Assembly: GCA_945883545.1 (NCBI GenBank)
Contig: CAMCXT010000030.1
Location: forward strand, 1-35,980
Reading direction: 5' to 3'
From: Chitinophaga pinensis
GTDB taxonomy: Bacteria > Bacteroidota > Bacteroidia > M30B66
DNA length: 35,980 nucleotides
Of the stretch, positions 7,248 through 14,690 are shown piece after piece (positions within the stretch are counted from its first letter, which is position 1; every line of letters begins with the position of its first letter). The translations under genes and the position numbers were made by a program. The notes beneath the pieces were generated by a model. The model worked only from the letters and a program-made list of their open reading frames with translations, made no database searches and was not told the DNA's origin.

Positions 7248-9083
7248 ATGACTTCTTTTTCTGAACTGGGGCTCCGTCCGGAGCTTCTCGAGGCTGTCTC
7301 TGAACTTGGTTTCACAGCCCCAACACCAATCCAGGAGCAAACAATACCGCTCCTTACCGATAACATCACCGATCTTGTTGCTCTTGCCCAGACCGGAACC
7401 GGTAAAACCGCTGCTTTTGGCCTTCCACTACTGAATATTTTGGATGAAACGCGCCGAACACCGCAGGCACTCATCCTTTGTCCTACTCGTGAACTTTGCT
7501 TGCAGATTTCACGCGACCTGGAAGCTTATTCGTCGAAAATGCCCGAAGTTCGTATCGTGGCTGTATACGGAGGAGCTGCAATCTCAACTCAAATTTCAAC
7601 CATCCGTCGCGGCGTGCAAATTGTTGTCGCAACACCAGGACGTTTGAAAGACCTTATTGATCGTAAAGCAATTCAGCTCAATGAAGTTGAAACGCTTATT
7701 TTGGATGAAGCCGACGAAATGCTCAACATGGGCTTCCGCGACGACATCGATTACATTCTTGCAACAACGCCTGCTGAAAAGCAAACATGGCTATTCTCTG
7801 CAACGATGCCTCCTGAAGTAGCTTCTATCTCCCGCAAATACATGTCGGAGCCAGTTGAAATTTCTGTTGGGAAAAAAGGTAGCACTGCCGAAAATATCAG
7901 CCACGTTTATTACCAAGTAACCAACACAAACAGGTACGAGGCACTTAAACGTATTGCGGATTTTCATCCTGACATTTACGGGATTATTTTCTGCCGTACC
8001 AAATTGGAAACCCAAGATATCGCTGAAAAGCTTATCCGTGATGGTTACAATGCTGATTCTTTGCACGGCGATTTAAGCCAAGCGCAACGTGATGCAGTGA
8101 TGCGTAAATTCCGCTCTAAACACTTGCAAATGCTTGTTGCTACCGACGTTGCCGCTCGTGGTATTGATGTCGACAACATTACACACGTTATCAATTACAA
8201 CCTTCCGGATGATCCGGAAAGCTACACACACCGTTCTGGTAGAACTGCTCGTGCTGGTCGCCATGGTATTTCACTTGCCATCGTTACAGCAAAAGACATG
8301 GGTAAAATTAGAATGATTGAGCGTAAAATTGGTACGCAATTCATTCTAAAACAGGTGCCTAGCGGTATTGAAGTGTGCGAACAGCAGTTACTTCAGTTAA
8401 CAAACAAAGCACACGATGTTGAAGTAAATCCCGACATCGAACAATTCCTTCCTGCAATCATCGAGCGTTTCGCTGATTTGGAAAAAGATGATGTGATCCG
8501 TCGTTTTGTGTCTCTTGAATTTAACCGATTCCTAGAGTATTACAAAGGAGCTTCTGACCTTAATTCTAAAGGTGGAAGTACTAAATTCGAAGGTACAGGC
8601 GAACGCGGTGGAAGACCAAGTGGAATTCCAATGACTCGTTTCTTCGTTTCTATTGGAGAAATGGATGGCGTTGACAAATCAGGAATGGTTCGTTTGATCT
8701 GCGATACGACAGGTCTTCCTAATGCACAGGTTGGTAAGATTGAGCTACGTCGTTCGTTTTCATTCTTCGAAGTTCCTGAACAACTTGCTGGAGCTGTAGA
8801 ATCTCGCTTTAACGAAGTTTTCGTAAACGGACGACAAATCCGTCTTGAAAAAACAGATAAAGGAAGCCACGGTGGCGAAAGAGAACGCAGCGACCGAGGT
8901 GGTTATGCTGGTAAAAAATCAGGTAGCTGGGGCGGTGGAAACAGCGGCGGTGGCGGATACAGCGGAAGTGGAGGCGGAAGAAAAGACCGATTTAGCTCTG
9001 GATCTAAACCATCATTTGGAAGCAGTTCTCCAAACAAACCTGCTTACGACCGTCAAGGTCCACCAAGAAAAAAGAAATATTAA
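7248..9083 (+). CDS. deaD: DEAD-box ATP-dependent RNA helicase with DbpA RNA-binding domain
   Basis: A 611-residue cytoplasmic RNA helicase that unwinds structured RNA, in ribosome assembly or mRNA turnover. Motifs: Q-motif FTAPTPIQEQTIP, Walker A AQTGTGKT (residues 47-54), PTREL, TPGRL, DEAD (153-156), SAT (184-186), ATDVAARGID and HRSGRTAR (328-335). A DbpA-type RRM-like domain begins near residue 462 (MTRFFVSIGEMDGVDKSGMV). The final 75 residues are a Gly/Arg/Ser-rich disordered tail ending in a basic cluster, typical of RNA-chaperone-like helicases. Length matches the DeaD/CsdA group. The DbpA domain in E. coli DbpA targets 23S rRNA; DeaD/CsdA is the broader cold-shock form, and the long tail fits the latter better. 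It is a single-gene unit with its own promoter and terminator. Confidence 0.96.
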   Translation: MTSFSELGLRPELLEAVSELGFTAPTPIQEQTIPLLTDNITDLVALAQTGTGKTAAFGLPLLNILDETRRTPQALILCPTRELCLQISRDLEAYSSKMPEVRIVAVYGGAAISTQISTIRRGVQIVVATPGRLKDLIDRKAIQLNEVETLILDEADEMLNMGFRDDIDYILATTPAEKQTWLFSATMPPEVASISRKYMSEPVEISVGKKGSTAENISHVYYQVTNTNRYEALKRIADFHPDIYGIIFCRTKLETQDIAEKLIRDGYNADSLHGDLSQAQRDAVMRKFRSKHLQMLVATDVAARGIDVDNITHVINYNLPDDPESYTHRSGRTARAGRHGISLAIVTAKDMGKIRMIERKIGTQFILKQVPSGIEVCEQQLLQLTNKAHDVEVNPDIEQFLPAIIERFADLEKDDVIRRFVSLEFNRFLEYYKGASDLNSKGGSTKFEGTGERGGRPSGIPMTRFFVSIGEMDGVDKSGMVRLICDTTGLPNAQVGKIELRRSFSFFEVPEQLAGAVESRFNEVFVNGRQIRLEKTDKGSHGGERERSDRGGYAGKKSGSWGGGNSGGGGYSGSGGGRKDRFSSGSKPSFGSSSPNKPAYDRQGPPRKKKY

Positions 9084-9133
9084 TAATAAATTGAGCTGAA
9101 GTATTCATCTTAAGCTTAATTCATAAACTATCC

Positions 9134-9167
9134 AAAAGCCCTTGCATCGCTGTGAGGGCTTTTTTGT
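9134..9167. terminator. Bidirectional intrinsic terminator
   Basis: AAAAGCCCT (9134-9142) pairs with AGGGCTTTT (9155-9163) around a 12-base loop, with a T-run on the right and A-run on the left. It ends the helicase gene on + and the protease gene on -, whose stop codon starts just beyond at 9171. Confidence 0.9.
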
Positions 9168-9168
9168 T

Positions 9169-10875
9169 TTAGCCCTTAATGATCCTTTTTACGAATACAT
9201 TTTTCCCATTGTTCACAGAAACTGTATAGGTTCCAGAGCTCACTTTTTTAAGTTTTTCGAGTTGAATCAAGTTGTTTACGAATGGATAAACCTTGATTTT
9301 TTCTTCATAAACACGTTTGCCCGAAAGCTTGTGCACAGTTACAGTGATTTCTTGTTCAGTAGTGGAGAAAAATTCAAGACTTAACCCTTCAATAAAAGGA
9401 TTCGGGAAAACATTTACAATACTATCGCTGGTTGTTTGATTCAATTGTGTACGCGCTAAAATGCTATGGGCTTCCATGAAATCCGGAATGCCAAATCCTT
9501 TCATATCATCAGGATTCTCATATTGATCGGCACTTTGCTCGATTGCTTTGAAGATTTCCATCGCACTTGCTGTGGGATGCGCTTGCCACAAACATGCAGC
9601 CATTCCAGCTAGGATAGGGGAGGAGAAGGAGGTTCCATTGGATCGTGCCACTTCCCCTGATGATACTACCAATACTGATTGTTGGCCCATTGCACAAACG
9701 TTTGGTTTAATTCGACCATCCACCGTAGGTCCTCGCGAACTGAAAGATGCATAGGCTCTTTCGGAATTTACAGCGCCAATAGTTAGCACACTGTCACCAT
9801 CCGCTGGAGCGCCAATAAATCGCCATGCATCTCCGCCTGAATTTCCAGCAGAATTGACCACCAAGATTCCTTTCGACGCTGCTAAATCTGCACCGATGGT
9901 AATAGGCGTGGTGTTACCATCGAGTTGGTTGTAAGTATGTGAAGTTAGGGTGTCGTCGAAACGAGTATAACCCAACGATGAATTGATAATCCAAGCGCCA
10001 ACACTGTCGGCGAATTCGGCGCCTGCAACCCAATTGTACTCTTCAATAATGAATTCGGTTGCAGCTTCTTCGGTGCGAAGTAACCAATAATTCGCCTGTG
10101 GTGCTGTACCTACAATCTCTCCAGGCGTGTTCGCTGCCATGGTTGAAAGCACCGACATGCCATGTGAGTTGTCTTCGAAAACTTGGGTTCCGCCTTGCAC
10201 AAAGTCTTTGGTTCCTAACAAACGGCCTGATTGGCGCAGTGAATCGAAATGGTTGATTTGATCAACATTGTAAAATCCTGCATCCAAAACTGCAATCGTC
10301 ATCCCTTTTCCTGTGAAGCCCATTTCATGCAGTTTGGAGCCTCCGATCATTTCGATTTGAACATTTGCAACTCCGTAAATTCCGCTGTTTGCTGCAGACT
10401 TCGTTTGTGTGGAATTCGCTTTTCTTTGTTTGGCTTCTGTTGCTTCTGCCACCCTACGTAGATCTGCCATGAAGTCATCAGCTGCTGTTTTCGCCTTCAA
10501 TCTAGCCACTTGAGAATAACCATTCACAAATGGAAGGTTATTGATCGTCGATAGGATTGAGCTATCTTCTACCTGAATGGTGATGGCATTGAACCATTTG
10601 GATCTACTAATTACCTGAACACCAAGATTTTGAATTTGATCCACATACAGTTGGTTTACCGGCAAATCGTTTTCTTTTATGGGAATGTTTTGCAACTGAC
10701 GACGTTTCAAAGCTGCTTCTGAAAGAAATTGCTCAGGTGTATTGATCGAATAGGGTGAATTGGATTTGTCCTTAAAGGTGATCCAGTATTTTTTAGGTCC
10801 TGCAGTTACTTGAGCAAACATAGGCTTGCCAACGATGAAGGCCAAAAAGAGGAAAATGGAAATTGGATGTTTCAT
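9169..10875 (-). CDS. Secreted subtilisin-like (S8) serine protease with T9SS sorting domain
   Basis: A 568-residue exported protease. Residues 1-22 are a signal peptide ending MFAQ. Residues about 28-130 resemble an I9-like propeptide. The S8 catalytic domain spans about 165-475 with Asp198 (AVLDAGF), His238 (DNSHGMSVLST), oxyanion Asn345 (NSAGNSGG) and nucleophile Ser416 (NGTSFSSPILAGMAA), so all catalytic residues are present. The last 80 residues form a Por-type sorting domain (NVFPNPFIEGLSLEFF to FVKRIIKG), so the protein should cross the outer membrane through the type IX system. It probably acts outside the cell, on proteins for nutrition or on surface proteins (inference). It is a single gene; its stop codon abuts the shared terminator. 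Confidence 0.95.
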   Translation of the reverse strand: MKHPISIFLFLAFIVGKPMFAQVTAGPKKYWITFKDKSNSPYSINTPEQFLSEAALKRRQLQNIPIKENDLPVNQLYVDQIQNLGVQVISRSKWFNAITIQVEDSSILSTINNLPFVNGYSQVARLKAKTAADDFMADLRRVAEATEAKQRKANSTQTKSAANSGIYGVANVQIEMIGGSKLHEMGFTGKGMTIAVLDAGFYNVDQINHFDSLRQSGRLLGTKDFVQGGTQVFEDNSHGMSVLSTMAANTPGEIVGTAPQANYWLLRTEEAATEFIIEEYNWVAGAEFADSVGAWIINSSLGYTRFDDTLTSHTYNQLDGNTTPITIGADLAASKGILVVNSAGNSGGDAWRFIGAPADGDSVLTIGAVNSERAYASFSSRGPTVDGRIKPNVCAMGQQSVLVVSSGEVARSNGTSFSSPILAGMAACLWQAHPTASAMEIFKAIEQSADQYENPDDMKGFGIPDFMEAHSILARTQLNQTTSDSIVNVFPNPFIEGLSLEFFSTTEQEITVTVHKLSGKRVYEEKIKVYPFVNNLIQLEKLKKVSSGTYTVSVNNGKNVFVKRIIKG

Positions 10876-10938
10876 AAGAGTTCAGCAAGATAATGAACGG
10901 TTTGATGCTGACATTGTTTTACAGATGTTACAAGGTAG

Positions 10939-11400
10939 TTAAGTTCCCGATAAAAGTCGGTTGTCCCAGAAATAGTCTTCGATGCGATTGATTCTTATCT
11001 TTTTCGAAAAGTCGGGATGCTCAGTGTTGATAATGTAATTGGATTCTTGCGGTATCACTGCAGATGGAACTTCCAACAACAGGCTATTTTGGGCTTTGTA
11101 CCAATTTGATCCGATCAATTGAAGTTGACTGTAGGCTTGCAGGTTTCTCCAGTTGTTGGGCAATTGGTCGAGCTGGATTTTTTGATATTCTGCTTCTGTT
11201 AGATCGATGGAGATCACCAACAATTTGTAAGGTTTTGATGGCTGGATCGCACTTCGGTGAACGATAAGTTCTAAGGTTGAGAGCGATCGAGAGCTACCGG
11301 TGTAGATCACTTTTTGGCCACGAAGGTTCCATCTGTTGGCTGATCCTGAAGCATTGAGTTCGTTGCTGAAAGCTTCAGGTACAATTCTGAAAACATTCAT
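10939..11400 (-). CDS. RES-domain toxin of a toxin-antitoxin pair
   Basis: A 153-residue RES-domain protein. The family is named for conserved Arg, Glu and Ser, visible here as NRWNLRGQKVIYTGSS (Arg and Tyr) and SRSLSTLELIVH (Ser and Glu). Characterised RES toxins destroy cellular NAD+, using a fold related to ADP-ribosyltransferases. Length is typical and no residue of the core is missing, so the toxin looks intact. Its ATG overlaps the stop codon of the upstream antitoxin by one base (TAATG), so expression is translationally coupled with the antitoxin first. I see no independent promoter. Confidence 0.92.
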   Translation of the reverse strand: MNVFRIVPEAFSNELNASGSANRWNLRGQKVIYTGSSRSLSTLELIVHRSAIQPSKPYKLLVISIDLTEAEYQKIQLDQLPNNWRNLQAYSQLQLIGSNWYKAQNSLLLEVPSAVIPQESNYIINTEHPDFSKKIRINRIEDYFWDNRLLSGT

Positions 11401-11837
11401 TATATGTTATCTCCAAATTCGATTGCAGTGATTCTGTCTTCAATGAAACGAATGCCTGTGATTGAATTTAAGAAGTTCGCAGGCATTTGGTTGTCAAAGA
11501 AGAAGTTCGGCGACGTAAGCCAATTGCCAAATTCTAGCTTCGAACCAAAAACGGCATTGCCATGTTTGAACAAAGACACCAAAAGCAGCACCTGTTCTTT
11601 TAAATTGTTGCTGATTTTCTCTGTGCTTTCTTTGTAGGATCGAAAGGTTCTAACGCTGATGTTGAGCCATTCTGAAATGGAATCATCGTTGAAATTGCAG
11701 AGTTGCTTGATGGCTCCGAGGTAATTCCAATTGATATTTTTCGATTGTATCCAATAGAGAACATCGGCTTCATTGAGGTATTGAGGAACTTCCTCTGAAA
11801 TAGAATAGGCTTTTGGGGAAGGTTGTTGCGATCTCAT
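11400..11837 (-). CDS. Xre/MbcA/ParS-like antitoxin partner of the RES toxin
   Basis: A 145-residue protein. The N-terminal two thirds form an Xre-like helix-turn-helix (NISVRTFRSYKESTEKISNN), and the last 50 residues are the DUF2384 toxin-binding module (FGNWLTSPNFFFDNQMPANF then LNSITGIRFIEDRITAIEFG). This pairing with a RES toxin is a known type II toxin-antitoxin layout (the Res-Xre, MbcT-MbcA group). The antitoxin should sit over the toxin active site and repress its own operon. The promoter and palindromes just upstream (11854-11892) fit autoregulation. Confidence 0.92.
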   Translation of the reverse strand: MRSQQPSPKAYSISEEVPQYLNEADVLYWIQSKNINWNYLGAIKQLCNFNDDSISEWLNISVRTFRSYKESTEKISNNLKEQVLLLVSLFKHGNAVFGSKLEFGNWLTSPNFFFDNQMPANFLNSITGIRFIEDRITAIEFGDNI

Positions 11838-11853
11838 AAGCTTGATCTTTCCA

Positions 11854-11892
11854 CAAATGTACTAATTTGCACTTTGTCTCCTGCAAATTTGC
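11854..11892 (-). promoter_or_regulatory. Promoter and candidate operator of the toxin-antitoxin operon
   Basis: On the - strand a -7 box TACATTTG (11861-11854, full consensus) is preceded, 22 bases upstream, by a TTTG (11887-11884) suited to the -33 role. The -33 site lies inside a perfect 10-base palindrome GCAAATTTGC (11883-11892). A second half of the same motif (AATTTGC, 11864-11870) lies 22 bases away, next to the -7 box. Two helically phased copies across a promoter are what an Xre-type autorepressor would bind. The promoter call rests on the consensus; the operator call is inference. Confidence 0.55.
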
Positions 11893-11941
11893 AAAATAAT
11901 TTTTTAAAGTATTGATTATGAGTAATTAATTGATGTTTTAT

Positions 11942-12634
11942 TTATTGCTGTCCAAACTCAATGGCTTGCATGGTGAACACAACTCCACTTTCAATACCTA
12001 CTGCTGGAGGCGTAATGTATTCGACATTTACGAAACGCTTGTAAACCATCCCGCGGCCTTTAGCGAAAATTTCGGTGTCGCGGTATTCGTTGATCAGGTT
12101 TTGCGGATCGATGTTTTCAACGGTGATAGTCGAATCGAAAGTCAGTGTTTCGGTAGAATAAGGAGAGTGAACATCCTTGTATGCAACTGTTCTAGCGCCT
12201 AAGTCATTGAGTGCATTGATATTCCATTCTTTCTCATCAACAACCGGAAAAATCAGTTTGATCATCCGTACATCTTCTTCCACTTTCTCCACCTGCAAGT
12301 CGGTTTTTACCACTTGCCAAACATCTTTCAAAACCCAATTTGAGGCATTTTCAATTTGCTTGTATCTTTCGATACGGATGGCGTTTCTTCCTGAATTGTC
12401 GATAAATTCCGATTCGTAGTATTCCTTAATTTTGAAACGAAATGTGTCTATCGTTCCAGTGAAATCATCAAAAACAATCGAGTCGCATTGGTAAATGATA
12501 TACTGACCAGCTTCGGCAGTGAAATATTCGCGATAGTAAGGATCTGGAGGAATTACTGTGTCTTTTTTACATCCTTGAAACAAGGGAATTACAAACAAAA
12601 AAGCCAGAAGGTAACGAGAGTATTTCTGCAGCAT
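11942..12634 (-). CDS. Lipoprotein of unknown function
   Basis: A 230-residue protein with a lipoprotein signal: MLQKYSRYLLAFLFVIPLFQ followed by the lipobox Cys (residue 22) and KKD. Cys is followed by Lys and acidic residues, and a flexible stretch with several prolines leads into the body, consistent with anchoring to the outer membrane. The rest is beta-rich, with alternating aromatic and charged residues (EYFTAEAGQYIIYQCDSIVF, VVDEKEWNINALND), and no catalytic motif that I recognise. It resembles the many single-domain lipoproteins of unknown role in this phylum. Its own candidate promoter lies just upstream, and it is not overlapped by neighbours. Confidence 0.85.
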   Translation of the reverse strand: MLQKYSRYLLAFLFVIPLFQGCKKDTVIPPDPYYREYFTAEAGQYIIYQCDSIVFDDFTGTIDTFRFKIKEYYESEFIDNSGRNAIRIERYKQIENASNWVLKDVWQVVKTDLQVEKVEEDVRMIKLIFPVVDEKEWNINALNDLGARTVAYKDVHSPYSTETLTFDSTITVENIDPQNLINEYRDTEIFAKGRGMVYKRFVNVEYITPPAVGIESGVVFTMQAIEFGQQ

Positions 12635-12639
12635 CTTTA

Positions 12640-12647
12640 CAACTATA
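12640..12647 (-). promoter_or_regulatory. Candidate -7 element of the lipoprotein gene
   Basis: On the - strand TATAGTTG, five of six fixed bases of TAnnTTTG, ending 5 bases (TAAAG) before the ATG at 12634. Confidence 0.35.
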
Positions 12648-12718
12648 GGTGTTATTGCTTACGAAGTACGGCAGTTTGAGGTTACCTAGAATGTGGAAGT
12701 TTCAGAACTTCTTCACAC

Positions 12719-13810
12719 TTACTTCTTTATAAATCCACCGCCGAGTAAATCTTCGCCTTCATAGAAAACAGCCGATTGCCCAGGAGCAATTCCTGAAACA
12801 GGATCGATGAAATCTACTTGCATATCTCCACTTGGCTGATGGTTTAAAATGGCCATCGTACCATCGTGCTTGTATCGGATTTTCGTTAATGCGGTAATGT
12901 CTTCAGGCAATTCGGCATACTTCATCAAATTGATGTCGCGAACCATCATGGTTTTTTTTACCAACTCTTCTTTCTCACCAAGCACGACTGTATTTGTTTC
13001 GGGACGAATTTCCAGAACGAAAACCTGTTTTCCGAGAGCGATATCGAGGCCTTTTCTTTGTCCGATGGTGTAAAACGGATACCCACGATGTTTACCCACG
13101 AAAGTTCCGTCGGATAAAACAAAATCTCCGCCTTCCACACGTTCTTCTAGGCCTTCAACTCGGTGTTTGAGGAAAGCTCTGTAGTCATTGTCTGGAACGA
13201 AACAAATTTCGTAGCTCTCCGATTTATTGGCAAGGTCCATGAATCCGGCTTCTCCCGCCATTTTACGGATTTCTTCCTTTTTGAAATGCCCTAATGGAAA
13301 TCTTGTTCTAGAAAGTGAGGCTTGGCTCAATCCCCACAAAACATAAGACTGGTCTTTGTTGTGGTCTAAACCTCGAGAGATAAGATGTCGGCCATTTTCG
13401 AATCTTTGACGCGCGTAATGCCCTGTTGCAATAAATTCACAATCAAGGCTATCGGCGCGTTTTAGCAGCGCTTCCCACTTGATGTGCGTGTTACAAAGCA
13501 CACAAGGGTTTGGGGTTCTTCCAGCTAAATATTCTCCTACAAAATTGTCTATAATGTGTTCGCCAAATTCGTTTCTAATGTCAAGGATGAAATGCGGAAA
13601 ACCAAAGCGCACAGCCAGTGCACGCGCGTCATTGATAGAATCTAGGCTACAACAGCCGGTTTCTTTTTTCGAAACACCAGAACTGGCATAATCCCAAGTT
13701 TTCATGGTTATACCAATCACCTCATAGCCTTCTTCATGAAGCATCATAGCTGCAACTGAGCTATCCACACCGCCGCTCATGGCGACCAACACTCTGCCTT
13801 TTCTGCTCAT
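12719..13810 (-). CDS. mnmA: tRNA 2-thiouridine synthase
   Basis: A 363-residue cytoplasmic enzyme that thiolates U34 of the tRNAs for Lys, Glu and Gln, receiving sulfur from a cysteine desulfurase relay and activating uridine with ATP. The PP-loop is MSGGVDSSVA (residues 11-20). The catalytic Cys pair corresponds to Cys103 (TPNPCVLCN) and Cys203 (YEICFVPDNDYR), and the tRNA-contact motifs GHYAR and KDQSYVLWGL are present. Length is standard (E. coli 368). It begins 3 bases after the MORN-like gene ends, so the two are co-transcribed and probably translationally coupled. The extra GCC motif near residue 53 is normal in this phylum as far as I know. Confidence 0.97.
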   Translation of the reverse strand: MSRKGRVLVAMSGGVDSSVAAMMLHEEGYEVIGITMKTWDYASSGVSKKETGCCSLDSINDARALAVRFGFPHFILDIRNEFGEHIIDNFVGEYLAGRTPNPCVLCNTHIKWEALLKRADSLDCEFIATGHYARQRFENGRHLISRGLDHNKDQSYVLWGLSQASLSRTRFPLGHFKKEEIRKMAGEAGFMDLANKSESYEICFVPDNDYRAFLKHRVEGLEERVEGGDFVLSDGTFVGKHRGYPFYTIGQRKGLDIALGKQVFVLEIRPETNTVVLGEKEELVKKTMMVRDINLMKYAELPEDITALTKIRYKHDGTMAILNHQPSGDMQVDFIDPVSGIAPGQSAVFYEGEDLLGGGFIKK

Positions 13811-13813
13811 AAA

Positions 13814-14560
13814 TTATTGTCCTGGCATTGGTTCTTTGATTTCATCATCAGGCTTTTCGGTATCGATCAAAATCGGTTTTTCCGAAATCCCATTCTTAAA
13901 CACTTCAGTTCCTTTAAGGTTTCCGTTTTCTTCGTACTGAATCCAAGTGCCTTCTCGCAAATCGTTTACATAATTTCCAACCAGTTTTACCTTCTCATTC
14001 GGGAAATAATAGGTTTGTTTTCCATTGAGTAAACCCAAGCTGTAATTGGCTGTCAGGCGTTTTTTACCGTCTTCATAGTACTGCGTCCAAGGCCCGTTTT
14101 TTTTGCCGTCCTTCCATCCGAGTTCTTCTGAAATTTGGCCATTAGGGTAATATGTGAGTTCTTGTCCGTTTTTAATTCCTTTAGACCACGATTCCCTTGC
14201 AATTGGGCTTTTGGTGGCATCGTAGTAGGTCCAAACTGAATCTTTTTCTTTGCCGAAATAATTTCCTGAAGAGATCATATTCCCTTCATTATCAAAGCCT
14301 TTTGCTCGAGATTTTTTACCTTTCTCGTAGTAAAAGCACACCATTTTTATCTTACCCAACTCATTGTAATAGCGAAAAATGCCATCTGGTTGGTCGTCTT
14401 TGAAGCTGCCTTCGTATCGAATAATTCCATCTTCATAGTTTTTGCGCCAAAGCCCTTGTTTCTTGCCTTTTTTATCTGTTTGATTAACAGAAATTTGACT
14501 AAACAGAGATCCTGCAGAAATTGCAAGCAGAAGAACAATATATGAGATAGGTTTCATCAT
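13814..14560 (-). CDS. Exported MORN/YwqK-repeat protein
   Basis: About 248 residues. The chosen start (ATG 14560, or the adjacent ATG 14557) opens a signal peptide (MKPISYIVLLLAISAGSLFS then Q). The frame stays open to 14662, but a -7 promoter box lies inside that extension, so it should not be translated. The mature part is made of about eight MORN_2-type repeats of 22-24 residues, with the G-x-W/Y-x-x-Y-x-x-G rhythm (GLWRKNYEDG, GIFRYYNELGKIK, GPWTQYYEDGKKR, GTWIQYEENGNLK). The short C-terminus is Pro/Asp-rich. Such proteins are common and without an assigned function; some are labelled YwqK antitoxin components, which is not supported here. It is the first gene of a two-gene unit with mnmA. 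Confidence 0.88.
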   Translation of the reverse strand: MMKPISYIVLLLAISAGSLFSQISVNQTDKKGKKQGLWRKNYEDGIIRYEGSFKDDQPDGIFRYYNELGKIKMVCFYYEKGKKSRAKGFDNEGNMISSGNYFGKEKDSVWTYYDATKSPIARESWSKGIKNGQELTYYPNGQISEELGWKDGKKNGPWTQYYEDGKKRLTANYSLGLLNGKQTYYFPNEKVKLVGNYVNDLREGTWIQYEENGNLKGTEVFKNGISEKPILIDTEKPDDEIKEPMPGQ

Positions 14561-14569
14561 TACAGTGTG

Positions 14570-14577
14570 CAAAATTA
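14570..14577 (-). promoter_or_regulatory. -7 promoter element of the MORN-mnmA operon
   Basis: On the - strand TAATTTTG, a full match to TAnnTTTG, 9 bases before the first of the tandem ATG codons at 14560/14557. It decides the start of the gene: transcription begins downstream of the in-frame ATG at 14662. Confidence 0.55.
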
Positions 14578-14690
14578 GGGTTAATCCCGATTGATTGGTT
14601 CGTTCACAAATGCCTTTATAATTCTTGTTCAATGAAAATCCAATGATATTTGCAGCATACATCAGAATTGAGAGGATAAAATACGGGCGC

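Noticed and set aside
8845-9099. Open frame of 84 codons in a second + frame
   Set aside because: It is a shadow frame of the repetitive Gly/Arg/Ser tail of the helicase; low-complexity tails keep other frames open.
14560-14662. N-terminal extension of the MORN-like protein
   Set aside because: A full -7 promoter box lies within it and the signal peptide begins at 14557/14560.
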